Source of the DNA: Verrucomicrobiia bacterium
Lineage (GTDB): Bacteria; Verrucomicrobiota; Verrucomicrobiia; Limisphaerales; UBA11358
DNA: 59,057 nucleotides
Assembly: GCA_031290985.1 (NCBI GenBank)
Contig: JARLJW010000007.1
Span: 1 to 59,057, forward strand
Reading direction: 5' to 3'
Shown here in pieces: positions 20,112 to 28,584 of the stretch (the first letter of the stretch is position 1; each line of letters begins with the position of its first letter). The notes under the pieces are model-generated. The model worked only from the letters and a program-made list of their open reading frames with translations. It searched no databases and had not been told where the DNA came from. Made by a program: the position numbers and the translations under genes.

Positions 20112-20767
20112 GCCGAAGGCTTCTTGAGTTGTGGAATAATCCCAGCACCAAGCCGCAATCCCAGCGAAGAAAGTTGTGCGCAGGTGGATTGGTAATCCGT
20201 GTGCAGAATGCTCCGAATCCCCAACCCCTCGGCGACTTGGACAAACAGCGGCGTGTTTTCGATATAAACAATTTGGCGGGCCGGCACCTGTGCGATGTCC
20301 AGCGCCAGTCGAAAAATGTCCCCGTCGGGCTTCCGAAGGCGGACAAAGCACGAGGAAATGAACGCATCTACAAACTCAGCCAGTTTGAATTGACGAATCC
20401 GATATGCATTCACTTCGCGCGCCTCGTTGCTGACCACGAACACTTTCAATTTGAATTTAGTTTTCAGGCTGCGCACCAGTTCGATCATCTCCGTAAATGG
20501 TTTTGACTGTGCGAACATGAACTGACGAAACTCCGCCCGCGTGAAAGGACGTTTTTTCCAGAAGACCACCCGGTCCAAATATTCCTGGAAGGTGATTTTA
20601 TCCTCCTCTTGAATTTCAAAGTTCAACTCATGCCGCGCTTGCATCTCAGCCCAGTTGAGCTGGAAGTGTTTCGCCGCCCGTCGGCGCGCATGATGATCCC
20701 ACCCGTTCGTGAGCAGGACGCCGCCAACATCCACAAACAAGGTTGTGATCGGGGTGTTCTTTTTCAT
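20108..20767 (-). CDS. HAD-superfamily hydrolase, subfamily IA-like
   Basis: A 219-residue protein with the HAD fold order: motif I LFVDVGGVL (12-20), an alpha-helical cap (about 25-100), motif II VVSNEA, motif III Lys in RLRKPDGDIF and a motif IV region VYIENTPLFVQVAEGLG. Motif I keeps the nucleophile Asp but has Gly where phosphatases have the second Asp, and motif IV reads IEN rather than the usual DD. Both changes recall the non-phosphatase branch (for example the N-domain of epoxide hydrolases), so phosphatase activity is doubtful. It is coupled by ATGA overlaps to the DUF1737 gene and to the H+-ATPase gene. Substrate unknown. Confidence 0.8.
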   Translation of the reverse strand: MKKNTPITTLFVDVGGVLLTNGWDHHARRRAAKHFQLNWAEMQARHELNFEIQEEDKITFQEYLDRVVFWKKRPFTRAEFRQFMFAQSKPFTEMIELVRSLKTKFKLKVFVVSNEAREVNAYRIRQFKLAEFVDAFISSCFVRLRKPDGDIFRLALDIAQVPARQIVYIENTPLFVQVAEGLGIRSILHTDYQSTCAQLSSLGLRLGAGIIPQLKKPSA

Positions 20768-20973
20768 GAGGTCGCCGGTGCGGAATTCTGGTGGACCGGT
20801 CTGGTCATCGCCTGATACATCATTTCCTCGCTCAGAAAGGGTGCTCCCAGCAACTCGTATCCGGCGGCTAATTTTTCATTCACTTTCAGGGCCAATTCGT
20901 CATGGGTGGCGGCATCAGCGTGAAAAGGTACCGCGACAATGATGTAATCGATGGGCGTTTTCATATTTTTCAT
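20764..20973 (-). CDS. Small DUF1737-like protein
   Basis: A 69-residue protein: MKTPIDYIIVAVPFHADAA, then a helix ELALKVNEKLAAGYELLGAPF, then MMYQAMTRP. The order PIDY-x-IV, ELxxxVNxxLxxGYxLLG, YQAM is that of the DUF1737 family, short proteins of unknown function that occur singly or beside larger enzymes. The ATG at 20973 overlaps the glycogen phosphorylase stop by 4 bases (ATGA), and a second ATG lies 3 codons later. It is coupled at its other end to the HAD gene. Nothing in the sequence indicates a catalytic role. Confidence 0.7.
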   Translation of the reverse strand: MKNMKTPIDYIIVAVPFHADAATHDELALKVNEKLAAGYELLGAPFLSEEMMYQAMTRPVHQNSAPATS

Positions 20974-23519
20974 CGTTGCCAGAGGATTCTTGAATCTTCC
21001 AGCGGGATGGCGACACCATCATGGCGCGGCAACACTCGCGCCGCATACCCTGCTGACGGGCGGGCGGCAGACACGGTTGCGCTGTAAATGTAGCTGCCGG
21101 ACTCGTCTGCCAGCGGGTGCAGCAGGGTCATCTCCTGTCGCACGGAAGAACCCTCTTTGATTCCATCGGCATAAAGCTCCACCCGCACCGTCTTCGGGTC
21201 AAGGCCTTGGAGACAAACTTGAATCTCAAAAATATGCTGTTCACCCTTGGTTTCCACCTTGGATTCGCCGAAGTGCAGCGTGCCCCATTTCTGATCCAAA
21301 GTGTGTTGCCAATCTGCCATTTGCCTGCCGATGGCACCTTGGTTGGCCATGCGCGACTGACAGGCCATTGCCGCCGGGAGATAATGTTGTTCGGTATATT
21401 CGCGCACGGTGCGGTCGGCGGCAAAGTGCGGGGTCAGCCGAGCCATGCTTTCACGCATCCGGTTCACCCAGGCGGCGGGGATGCCTTTCTCGTTACGCTT
21501 ATAAAATTCGGGGATCACCTCGCGTTCGAGCCGTTCGTAGAGCGCTTCGGCTTCTGCCGCATCCCAGTTTGGATCATTGCCATGCTCTTTCCCGTCGCCC
21601 AACGCCCAGCCCAAATCGGATACATACGCTTCGGCCCACCAGCCGTCCAGTTCCGAAAGATTTAAACCGCCATTGACCAGCACTTTCATGCCGCTGGTGC
21701 CACAGGCCTCCCAAGGCCGGCGGGGGGTGTTAAGCCAGACATCCACGCCTTGCACGAGACGCTCGGTCAGGTGCATGTCATAGTCACTTAAAAAGATCGC
21801 GTGCGGGCGAACTTCCGGTCGGCGAATGAATTGAATCCATTCTTTGATCAAAGCCTGCCCTTCTTCGTCTGCCGGGTGCGCTTTGCCTGCAATCATGAGT
21901 TGCACCGGTCGCTGCGGATTGGATAAGAGCCGGAGCAGGCGCTCCGGGTCGCGCAGCAGCAAGTTCGGTCGTTTGTAAGTGGCGAAACGCCGCGCAAAGC
22001 CAAGGGTCAATATTTTTGGATCAAAGAGATGTTTCGCCTCCTCAACGGTTTCGGCCGAAGCTCCGGCGGCCGCATAGTGCCGGGCCAGGCGCTCGCGCGC
22101 ATATTCAACGAGACACTTCCTCGAAGCGGTGCGAAACTGCCAAAGATTTTCGTCGGTGACCTGCCGAATACCTTCCTGCTCCAGATTTTCCTTCATGCCC
22201 AGCCAGCGGTCTTTGCCGCAGGCCTTCGTCCACAGCTCGTCGGCGGCCGCCGAATCCCAAGTCGGGTGATGAACGCCATTAGTGACGTGGCCGATGGGAA
22301 CCTCGTCCACCGGCCAGCGCGGAAAAAGCGGCGAAAACAACTGCCGGCTAACCTGGCCGTGCAAGCGGCTCACGCCATTTACCGAGCCGCTGCCGCGAAT
22401 GGCCAGATAGGCCATGTTGAAACCCTCCGCCGGGTCGTTCGGATTCTCGCGGCCCAAGGCCAGCAGGTCAGGCAGAGAAATGCCGAGCTTGTCCACGGCA
22501 TAATGGCCAAGATATTGTTCAACGAGCGCCGGTGTAAACCGGTCAAAGCCGGCGGCCACGGCCGTGTGCGTGGTGAAGACATTGCCCGCGCGCGTTGCGG
22601 CCAAGGCCGTTGCAAACGGCTGCGCCTTGTCCTGCATGAAGCTGCGGGCGCGCTCCAACACGGCCAAGGCCGCATGGCCTTCATTCAAATGGCAGACGTC
22701 CGGCTGAATCCCGAGCGCCGTCAGCAGCCGCCAGCCGCCAATGCCCAGCAACATTTCCTGCTTGAGGCGCAATTCCGGGCCACCGCCGTATAACTCGCTG
22801 GTGATTCCGCGATGCGCCGGAAAGTTCGCCGCGTCATTGCTGTCCAGCAGGTAAAGTTTCACCCGCCCCACTTGAACTTCCCATGTGCGCAACCAGACCG
22901 AGTAACCGGGCAACGCGATCTCCAAACGCAACCACTCGCCATTCGGCTGCCGCAAAGGCGTGATCGGCAACTGTCCGGGGTCGTTATACGGATAGAGGGC
23001 CTGTTGCGCTCCGGCCTTGTCAATCAACTGGCGAAAATAGCCCTTTTGGTAAAGCAACCCCACGCCAATTACCGGCACACCCAGGTCGCTGGCGGCTTTG
23101 AGTTGATCGCCGGCCACATTGCCCAGGCCGCCTGAGTAAATGGGCAGCGCTTCGCTCAACATATATTCCATGCTGAAATAGGCGACGCACTTCAAAGGCG
23201 ACTGCGGGTGGTTTTTCTGAAACCACGCGGGGGTTTCCACCGCCTGCCGCCTGGATTGCCGCAGTCCGTCAATATTTTTGCGGAAGTTTGGATCCGCCAG
23301 CACATTCTTGAGCTTGTCCTGGGAGACAGTTTGCAGCACCACCCACGGGTTTTGCGTGAACTCCCATAGCGCAGGATCAAGCTGCCGCCACACTTCGTCG
23401 GTGGCATGGTTCCATGACCAGTGCAAATCCAACGCCAGTTCCACCAGCGAATCGAAGCCTTCGATGTCCGCAGGTAAATTGCCGTAGCCAGGTTTGGCCA
23501 AAGGAGCTTGTTTGTTCAT
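20970..23519 (-). CDS. glgP: Alpha-glucan (glycogen) phosphorylase
   Basis: An 849-residue GT35 enzyme releasing glucose 1-phosphate from glycogen or maltodextrin with phosphate. It belongs to the branch with an N-terminal DUF3417 region (DLHWSWNHATDEVWRQLDPALWEFTQNPW, about 32-60). It shows YFSMEYMLSEALPIYSGGLG, LNEGHAALAVLERAR, VHHPTWDSAAADELW, GFARRFATYKRPNLLLRD, and the PLP-lysine region ACGTSGMKVLVNGGLNLSELDGWWAEAY. The unusual C-terminal extension of about 90 residues carries an Ig-like segment. ATG 23519 (MNKQAPLAKPGYGNLP) sits 8 bases after the pgm stop; the frame before it is the end of pgm. Its product goes to phosphoglucomutase next door. Confidence 0.96.
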   Translation of the reverse strand: MNKQAPLAKPGYGNLPADIEGFDSLVELALDLHWSWNHATDEVWRQLDPALWEFTQNPWVVLQTVSQDKLKNVLADPNFRKNIDGLRQSRRQAVETPAWFQKNHPQSPLKCVAYFSMEYMLSEALPIYSGGLGNVAGDQLKAASDLGVPVIGVGLLYQKGYFRQLIDKAGAQQALYPYNDPGQLPITPLRQPNGEWLRLEIALPGYSVWLRTWEVQVGRVKLYLLDSNDAANFPAHRGITSELYGGGPELRLKQEMLLGIGGWRLLTALGIQPDVCHLNEGHAALAVLERARSFMQDKAQPFATALAATRAGNVFTTHTAVAAGFDRFTPALVEQYLGHYAVDKLGISLPDLLALGRENPNDPAEGFNMAYLAIRGSGSVNGVSRLHGQVSRQLFSPLFPRWPVDEVPIGHVTNGVHHPTWDSAAADELWTKACGKDRWLGMKENLEQEGIRQVTDENLWQFRTASRKCLVEYARERLARHYAAAGASAETVEEAKHLFDPKILTLGFARRFATYKRPNLLLRDPERLLRLLSNPQRPVQLMIAGKAHPADEEGQALIKEWIQFIRRPEVRPHAIFLSDYDMHLTERLVQGVDVWLNTPRRPWEACGTSGMKVLVNGGLNLSELDGWWAEAYVSDLGWALGDGKEHGNDPNWDAAEAEALYERLEREVIPEFYKRNEKGIPAAWVNRMRESMARLTPHFAADRTVREYTEQHYLPAAMACQSRMANQGAIGRQMADWQHTLDQKWGTLHFGESKVETKGEQHIFEIQVCLQGLDPKTVRVELYADGIKEGSSVRQEMTLLHPLADESGSYIYSATVSAARPSAGYAARVLPRHDGVAIPLEDSRILWQR

Positions 23520-23527
23520 GGCGTTTT

Positions 23528-25177
23528 TTAGACCAAATCCGCCACCGCCGCGCTGACAATCGTCCGGGCTGCTTCTTGAATGCGATGTAAATGATCCACG
23601 CCCTGAAAACTCTCCGCGTAAATCTTGTAAATGTTTTCCGTCCCTGACGGGCGCGCGGCAAACCATCCGTTCTCCGTCACAACTTTCAGTCCGCCAAAGG
23701 GAGCGTGGTTGCCCGGTGCCGTGGTTAGAACCGTCAGAATTTTCTCGCCGGCCAGTTCGGTGGATTTTATTTGCTCCGCTGAAAAATTCGCCAGCCGTTG
23801 TTTTTGCTCCGGCGTCGCCGACACATCAATGCGTGCATAGGCAGATTCACCCAGTTCAGCCGTGAGTTCCTGGTAAAGTTTGCCCGGATCACGTCCGCTG
23901 CGGGCGGTCATCTCCGCCGCCAGCAAAGCAGCGACGATCCCATCCTTGTCCGTCGTCCAAACAGTGCCATCCAGACGCGTGAACGTCGCTCCGGCGCTTT
24001 CTTCTCCGCCAAAAGCGAGCGAATTATCAAGCAGTCCAGCGACGAACCATTTGAAACCAACGGGCACCTCATAGAGTTTTCGTCCCAGCTTCGCAGCGAC
24101 CCGATCAATCATCTGGCTGCTGACCATCGTTTTGCCGACCGCTGCCGGCTTTGGCCAGCGTAGCCGGTTCGAAAAAAGATAATCAATGGCCGCGCACAGG
24201 TAATGGTTCGGCGGCAGCAACCCCGCGCTGCGCGTAACAATACCGTGGCGGTCATGATCCGTGTCACAGGCGAAGGAAAGATCGAAATCATCCTTCATGC
24301 CCATGAGCCGTTGCATGGCGTAAGGCGAAGACGGGTCCATGCGTATCTGGCCGTCCCAATCCACCGTCATAAATCGGAAGGTCGGATCAACCTCCTCGCT
24401 GACGATCGTGAGATTCAACTCGTGCTCTTCGGCAATGCGCGCCCAGTAATGGACGCCGGCACCGCCCAGCGGATCAACCCCCAGGTTGAGCTTCTCGGCG
24501 CGGATGATGTCCATGTCAATCACGTTGCCAAGGTCGTTGACGTAGGCTGTAAGATAGTCGTGCCGGTGGGTGGTCGGGGCACGCAGCGCCTGCGCGTGCG
24601 GGATTCGCTTCACGCCTTTCAGTTGCGCTTTTAGCAGTGCGTTCGCCTTTCCCTCAATCCAAGCGGTGACCACCGTATCCGCCGGCCCGCCGTTGGGCGG
24701 ATTGTATTTCAGGCCGCCGTCATGCGGGGGATTATGCGACGGGGTGATGACAATCCCGTCCGCCAGCCCCGTTGTCCGGCCGCGATTACAACTTAGGATC
24801 GCGTGGGAGATGACCGGCGTCGGCGTGTATTCGTCATGTTCCGCGAGCATCACGTCAACCGCATTGGCGGCGAGCACTTCCAATACGGTGGCGCCGGTTG
24901 GGACCGACAGGGCGTGAGTGTCCAGGCCAAGAAACAGCGGTCCGGAAATTCCATGCTCTTTTCGATGGGCGCAGATCGCCTGGGTAATGGCGAGAATGTG
25001 AGTCTCATTAAATGACCGGTTAAAAGATGATCCCCGATGCCCGGAGGTGCCAAATGACACACGCTGTTCCGGTACTGAAACATCAGGAACGTCGGTGTAG
25101 TAAGCCGTGATGAGCTTGGGCACGTTGACGAGCATGTCTGGTGTGGCGGGTTTGCCGGCAAGGGGGCTTGTTTTCAT
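23528..25177 (-). CDS. pgm: Phosphoglucomutase (alpha-D-glucose type)
   Basis: A 549-residue mutase converting glucose 1-phosphate to glucose 6-phosphate. Motifs: substrate/N-domain SFGTSGHRGSSFNRSFNE (about 42-59), the phosphoserine loop TPSHNPPHDGGLKYNPPNGGPADT with its catalytic Ser in TPSHNPP, the Mg2+ loop DTDHDRHG, the sugar loop GGEESAG and the phosphate-binding loop RPSGTENIYKIYAE. These match the prokaryotic Pgm branch, not PMM/PGM or GlmM. It stands between rpiB and glgP in the site 3 operon, the order expected for a glycogen-to-hexose-phosphate route. The intergenic gaps are 8-10 bases. Confidence 0.96.
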   Translation of the reverse strand: MKTSPLAGKPATPDMLVNVPKLITAYYTDVPDVSVPEQRVSFGTSGHRGSSFNRSFNETHILAITQAICAHRKEHGISGPLFLGLDTHALSVPTGATVLEVLAANAVDVMLAEHDEYTPTPVISHAILSCNRGRTTGLADGIVITPSHNPPHDGGLKYNPPNGGPADTVVTAWIEGKANALLKAQLKGVKRIPHAQALRAPTTHRHDYLTAYVNDLGNVIDMDIIRAEKLNLGVDPLGGAGVHYWARIAEEHELNLTIVSEEVDPTFRFMTVDWDGQIRMDPSSPYAMQRLMGMKDDFDLSFACDTDHDRHGIVTRSAGLLPPNHYLCAAIDYLFSNRLRWPKPAAVGKTMVSSQMIDRVAAKLGRKLYEVPVGFKWFVAGLLDNSLAFGGEESAGATFTRLDGTVWTTDKDGIVAALLAAEMTARSGRDPGKLYQELTAELGESAYARIDVSATPEQKQRLANFSAEQIKSTELAGEKILTVLTTAPGNHAPFGGLKVVTENGWFAARPSGTENIYKIYAESFQGVDHLHRIQEAARTIVSAAVADLV

Positions 25178-25187
25178 GGCTTATTGT

Positions 25188-25679
25188 TCAGCACTTGTTT
25201 TCCAACTCTGCCACTTTGGCGAGACGGCGAAGATGTCTTGCCGCGCCGCTGAATTTTGCGCCCAGAAATGTTTGCACCAGTTCCCAGGCAAGGGCGTGAC
25301 CGACCACGAGACCACCGAGACATATCAAATTAAGGTCATCATCCTCGACGCCTTGGTGAGCCGCATAAGCTTCATGGATCAAACAGGCGCGGACACCCGG
25401 CACTTTATTGGCAGCGACCGAGGCTCCCACGCCACTGCCGCAAATGGCGATGCCACGCCCCACCTCCCCGCCGGCAACGGCCCGGGCCAGCGGCACGACA
25501 AAATCCGGATAATCATCATCCGGTTTTGGCTGGCGATCGCCAAAATCAATCACGGTCCGTCCCGCTGCATAAAACCTCCCCACCAAGTATTCCTTTAACT
25601 CATAACCGCCATGGTCGGCAGCGATGCCAATGAGGGCGGTTGTTTCCTGCGATTCTGCGATGGTGTTAAGTTTCATCAT
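25188..25679 (-). CDS. rpiB: Ribose-5-phosphate isomerase B
   Basis: A 163-residue enzyme of the RpiB/LacAB family that interconverts ribulose 5-phosphate and ribose 5-phosphate. Seen: IGIAADHGGYELKEYL (about 17-32), DDDYPDFVVPLARAV, the active-site Cys loop GIAICGSGVGASVAANKVPGVRAC, and a DDLNLICLGGLVVG strand. It carries a slightly longer N-terminus (MMKLNTIAESQETTAL) than E. coli RpiB. It overlaps the OYE gene by 4 bases and precedes pgm by 10. With 6-phosphogluconate dehydrogenase it handles pentose phosphates, but the epimerase needed to reach xylulose 5-phosphate is not in the window. Confidence 0.93.
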   Translation of the reverse strand: MMKLNTIAESQETTALIGIAADHGGYELKEYLVGRFYAAGRTVIDFGDRQPKPDDDYPDFVVPLARAVAGGEVGRGIAICGSGVGASVAANKVPGVRACLIHEAYAAHQGVEDDDLNLICLGGLVVGHALAWELVQTFLGAKFSGAARHLRRLAKVAELENKC

Positions 25680-26779
25680 CTCCGAGCAAGTTGAGGACCC
25701 ATCGCGGGGTAATCCGTATAACCCTGCCCGGCTCCGCCATATAATCGCGCTTCGTCGAGCAGGTTGAGCGGCGCATCCAGGCGAAAACGCTCCGGCAGGT
25801 CCGGGTTCGCGATGAAAAGGTGTCCGAACGCCACTGCATCCGCCAGGTCCTCCGCCAAAACCTGGGTCGCCGTCGCGCGATTGAAGCCGTTTGCAACAAT
25901 GAGCGGACCGTGAAATTCCTTGCGCAGAGCCGGCAGGGGCACTGGCACCGCGCCGTGCTTCAAATCATCATCCGTGGAAACAATCAGATGCGCGTAGGCA
26001 AGCTTGAAGCGATTCAGCTCGTGCAATACATGGCTGAACGTCGCCAGTGGATTGGAGTCGGACATGTCGTTGAACACGCCACCGGGCGAGAAACGGATGC
26101 CTACGCGGTCGGCACCCCATACCTGCACAACGGCCGCCGTCACCTCCAGTGTAAGCCGGGCGCGATTGCGGACGGGACCGCCATATTCATCCGTACGCTT
26201 GTTCGTGCCATCGCGCAGAAACTGATCCAGCAGATACCCGTTGGCATTGTGGATTTCCACGCCATCGAAGCCCGCTGATTTCGCGCGTTGGGCTGCGTCG
26301 GCATATTGCGTCACGATTCCCGGCAACTCTTCCTTGGATAAGGCCCGGGGCGTGACATAAGGCTGCATTCCTTTTTCCGTCAGCGCCTGGCCCGTTCGCG
26401 GGGCGATGGCGCTCGGCGCAACCGGCAATCCACCTTCGGGCTGGAAACTTGGATGCGAAATCCGCCCCATGTGCCATAGCTGGAGAAAAATCCGGCCGCC
26501 CGCTTGATGCACCGCCGCCGTGACTTTTTGCCAACCCGCCGTTTGTTCATCGGTATAAATGCCCGGTGCGTTGGGACAGCCCGTGCCTTGTTGCGAAACC
26601 GATGTGGCTTCGCTGACGATCAGTCCGGCAGCGGCGCGCTGGGCGTAATATGTCGCCATTAACGCCGTAGGCACGCGCCCCGGCCCCGCGCGCATTCGTG
26701 TAAGCGGGGCCATGATGATGCGGTTCGAGGTTTCCACCGCGCCCAAGCGGACTGGGGTAAATAAATCTGGAGTGCTCAT
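25676..26779 (-). CDS. Old yellow enzyme (NADH:flavin oxidoreductase, NemA-like)
   Basis: A 367-residue FMN enzyme that reduces activated C=C bonds or nitro groups with NAD(P)H. TIM-barrel landmarks: LFTPVRLGAVETSNRIIMAPLTRMRA, LIVSEATSVSQQGTGCPNAPGIYTDEQTAGW, FLQLWHMGRISHPSFQP, the active-site pair in FDGVEIHNANGYLLDQFLRDGTNKRTDEYGGPVRNRARLTLEV (His-Asn conserved), and a C-terminal GHLFIANPDLPERFR. It is the first gene of the eight-gene site 3 operon. Its ATG starts 44 nt after the palindrome, so the leader would be about 10 nt with no Shine-Dalgarno sequence. It may serve as an electron sink or detoxifier under the same stress. Confidence 0.95.
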   Translation of the reverse strand: MSTPDLFTPVRLGAVETSNRIIMAPLTRMRAGPGRVPTALMATYYAQRAAAGLIVSEATSVSQQGTGCPNAPGIYTDEQTAGWQKVTAAVHQAGGRIFLQLWHMGRISHPSFQPEGGLPVAPSAIAPRTGQALTEKGMQPYVTPRALSKEELPGIVTQYADAAQRAKSAGFDGVEIHNANGYLLDQFLRDGTNKRTDEYGGPVRNRARLTLEVTAAVVQVWGADRVGIRFSPGGVFNDMSDSNPLATFSHVLHELNRFKLAYAHLIVSTDDDLKHGAVPVPLPALRKEFHGPLIVANGFNRATATQVLAEDLADAVAFGHLFIANPDLPERFRLDAPLNLLDEARLYGGAGQGYTDYPAMGPQLARR

Positions 26780-26794
26780 AATTTTGCCACGCAG

Positions 26795-26840
26795 AAACTG
26801 ACTCTTTTACCCCGTGCCAGCAATGGGGTGAACACCCCAT
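26795..26840 (-). promoter_or_regulatory. Regulon palindrome site 3, leftward promoter
   Basis: Minus strand 26840-26823 reads ATGGGGTGTTCACCCCAT, a perfect palindrome with 8-base arms. The hexamer CAGTTT (26800-26795) starts 23 nt after it, followed at about +10 by the OYE start codon. It drives the longest operon of the island, from OYE to acetate kinase (about 10.5 kb). Confidence 0.8.
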
Positions 26841-26867
26841 CGCAAAATCCCGGCGCTGGTTCAATAT
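26823..26867 (+). promoter_or_regulatory. Regulon palindrome site 3, rightward promoter
   Basis: The same palindrome also faces the plus-strand genes. A CAATAT hexamer (26862-26867), identical to the one at site 1, lies 22 nt after it, one base closer than in the minus direction. The first plus-strand ATG is at 26906. A single site may therefore control two divergent units. Confidence 0.5.
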
Positions 26868-26905
26868 GTCGGTTGTCCTCAAGCGAAATTAAAAGACCTA
26901 ACATT

Positions 26906-27457
26906 ATGACCAAGAACAATTGCGTGGTGGCGGTTTTCAAATTACATGCCGAAGCCGAAATCGCCGTCAAAGAACTCCAGCAAGCCGGCTTTGACATGAA
27001 AAAACTTTCCATCATCGGACGTGACTATCATACCGATGAACATGTGGTCGGTTATTACAATGCCGGGGATCGCATGAAATACTGGGGGAAACTGGGCGCG
27101 TTTTGGGGCGGCTTTTGGGGGTTGCTGTTCGGCTCCGCCTTCTTTTTCGTTCCCGGTGTCGGCCCCTTGCTCTTTGCGGGGCCCATCGTCAGTTACATCG
27201 TTGGCGCACTGGAAGGCGCGGTGGTGGTCGGCGGCATGACCGCGCTGGGTGCCGGGCTCTACAGCCTGGGCATTCCCAAGAACAGCATCATCCAGTACGA
27301 GACCGCGGTAAAAAGCGGCAAATATGTTTTGATCGCCCACGGTTCCGACATGGAAACGATTCACGCCCGGGAAATCCTCAAAAACATCAATCCCGAAACC
27401 TTGGCGGAACATCAACCCAAGCGCATCAGCAATGTGGCCTCGGTAATGACGGCATAA
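26906..27457 (+). CDS. Membrane stress protein, glycine-zipper type
   Basis: A 183-residue protein beginning [41 protein letters not shown]. This N-terminal domain of about 45 residues resembles the general stress protein 17M / DUF1269 group. A hydrophobic middle follows ([57 protein letters not shown], about 64-120) with many glycines, forming two or three membrane helices. The C-terminal part repeats the ferredoxin-like half ([29 protein letters not shown]). ATG 26906 is preceded by an A-rich stretch. It is the first plus-strand gene after palindrome site 3 and is followed 59 bases later by gnd. Function is not established. Confidence 0.75.
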   Translation: MTKNNCVVAVFKLHAEAEIAVKELQQAGFDMKKLSIIGRDYHTDEHVVGYYNAGDRMKYWGKLGAFWGGFWGLLFGSAFFFVPGVGPLLFAGPIVSYIVGALEGAVVVGGMTALGAGLYSLGIPKNSIIQYETAVKSGKYVLIAHGSDMETIHAREILKNINPETLAEHQPKRISNVASVMTA

Positions 27458-27516
27458 CTTGCGACCAATCTTGGAAAGTCGCCGCCTGGATTTTAAGCGC
27501 CGCTTTTATTCCTTTC

Positions 27517-28551
27517 ATGAACCGCAAATCGACCCTGCAAATGGGCATGATTGGCCTTGGCCGGATGGGGGCCAATATGGTGCGCCGCCTTATCCAGGAC
27601 GGACATCGTTGCGTCGTCTTCGACCACCTGGCGGAAGCCGTGCAGATTTTGGTCAAGGATCAAGCGGTCGGGGCAGCCTCGCTCGCTGACTTGATTCTTA
27701 AATTGGACAAGCCGCGCGCCATTTGGCTGATGGTTCCCGCCGCCGTGGTCGATGCAACTATTGCCGGCCTCCTGCCTTTTCTCGAAGCGGGAGATACACT
27801 TATTGACGGTGGCAACTCCTATTACATCGATGACATCCGGCGCGCAAAGGAACTTGCACCGAAAGGAATTCATTACCTCGATGTGGGAACCAGCGGCGGC
27901 GTCTGGGGTCTTGAACGCGGCTATTGCATGATGATCGGCGGTGATCTTCAAGTGGTCAACCGGCTGGATCCCATTTTTGCCACGCTGGCACCCGGCAGCG
28001 GTAATGTCACACGCACGCCGGGCCGCGAACAACCCGGCAGCACGGCTGAGCGGGGCTATCTGTATTGTGGCGCGAGTGGCGCCGGCCATTTCGTCAAGAT
28101 GGTTCACAACGGCATCGAATATGGCATCATGGCCGCTTACGCTGAGGGCTTGGGCGTCTTGCACAGCGCCAACATTGGCAGACAGCCGGGCGAAAGTAAT
28201 GCCGAGACCACGCCCCTGCGCGATCCTGAACATTATCAATTTGACCTCAACCTCGCCGATATTACGGAAGTCTGGCGGCGCGGAAGCGTGATCGCCTCGT
28301 GGTTGCTCGATCTGACGGCGGATGCCTTGGCCAAAGATCCGGCCCTGGCCGGATTTGCCGGTCGCGTTTCTGATTCAGGCGAAGGCCGCTGGACCATCAA
28401 GGCCGCCATTGATGAAGACGTGCCCGCACCGGTGTTGACCACGGCGCTCTATGCGCGTTTCAGTTCGCGCGGTGATTCCGATTTTCAGGACAAGCTCCTT
28501 TCCGCCATGCGTTACGGGTTTGGCGGGCATTTGGAAAAGCCCGCAAAGTGA
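27517..28551 (+). CDS. gnd: 6-phosphogluconate dehydrogenase (decarboxylating), short form
   Basis: A 344-residue enzyme converting 6-phosphogluconate to ribulose 5-phosphate with reduction of NAD(P)+. Seen: Rossmann motif [17 protein letters not shown] (about 9-25), [56 protein letters not shown] and the catalytic helix [24 protein letters not shown] with Lys and Asn. It is the short (about 300-345 residue) branch, often NAD-linked, rather than the long GndA form. The ATG at 27517 was chosen because the Rossmann fold starts just after it; the frame further upstream overlaps the stress gene. It supplies pentose phosphate to the phosphoketolase route. No glucose-6-phosphate dehydrogenase is in the window. 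Confidence 0.93.
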   Translation: MNRKSTLQMGMIGLGRMGANMVRRLIQDGHRCVVFDHLAEAVQILVKDQAVGAASLADLILKLDKPRAIWLMVPAAVVDATIAGLLPFLEAGDTLIDGGNSYYIDDIRRAKELAPKGIHYLDVGTSGGVWGLERGYCMMIGGDLQVVNRLDPIFATLAPGSGNVTRTPGREQPGSTAERGYLYCGASGAGHFVKMVHNGIEYGIMAAYAEGLGVLHSANIGRQPGESNAETTPLRDPEHYQFDLNLADITEVWRRGSVIASWLLDLTADALAKDPALAGFAGRVSDSGEGRWTIKAAIDEDVPAPVLTTALYARFSSRGDSDFQDKLLSAMRYGFGGHLEKPAK

Positions 28552-28584
28552 ATCGTGGCGGGTTCGATTCTTGGCGGCTTTTTT

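Noticed and set aside
26795..26822. TGGCAC after site 3 as a sigma-54 (-24) element
   Set aside because: No TTGC-like -12 element at the required distance, and sites 1, 2, 4 and 7 lack TGGCAC.
28555..28582. GGTTCGATTC as the T-arm of a tRNA
   Set aside because: The flanking bases do not pair into a T-stem and no acceptor, D or anticodon arm can be found upstream.
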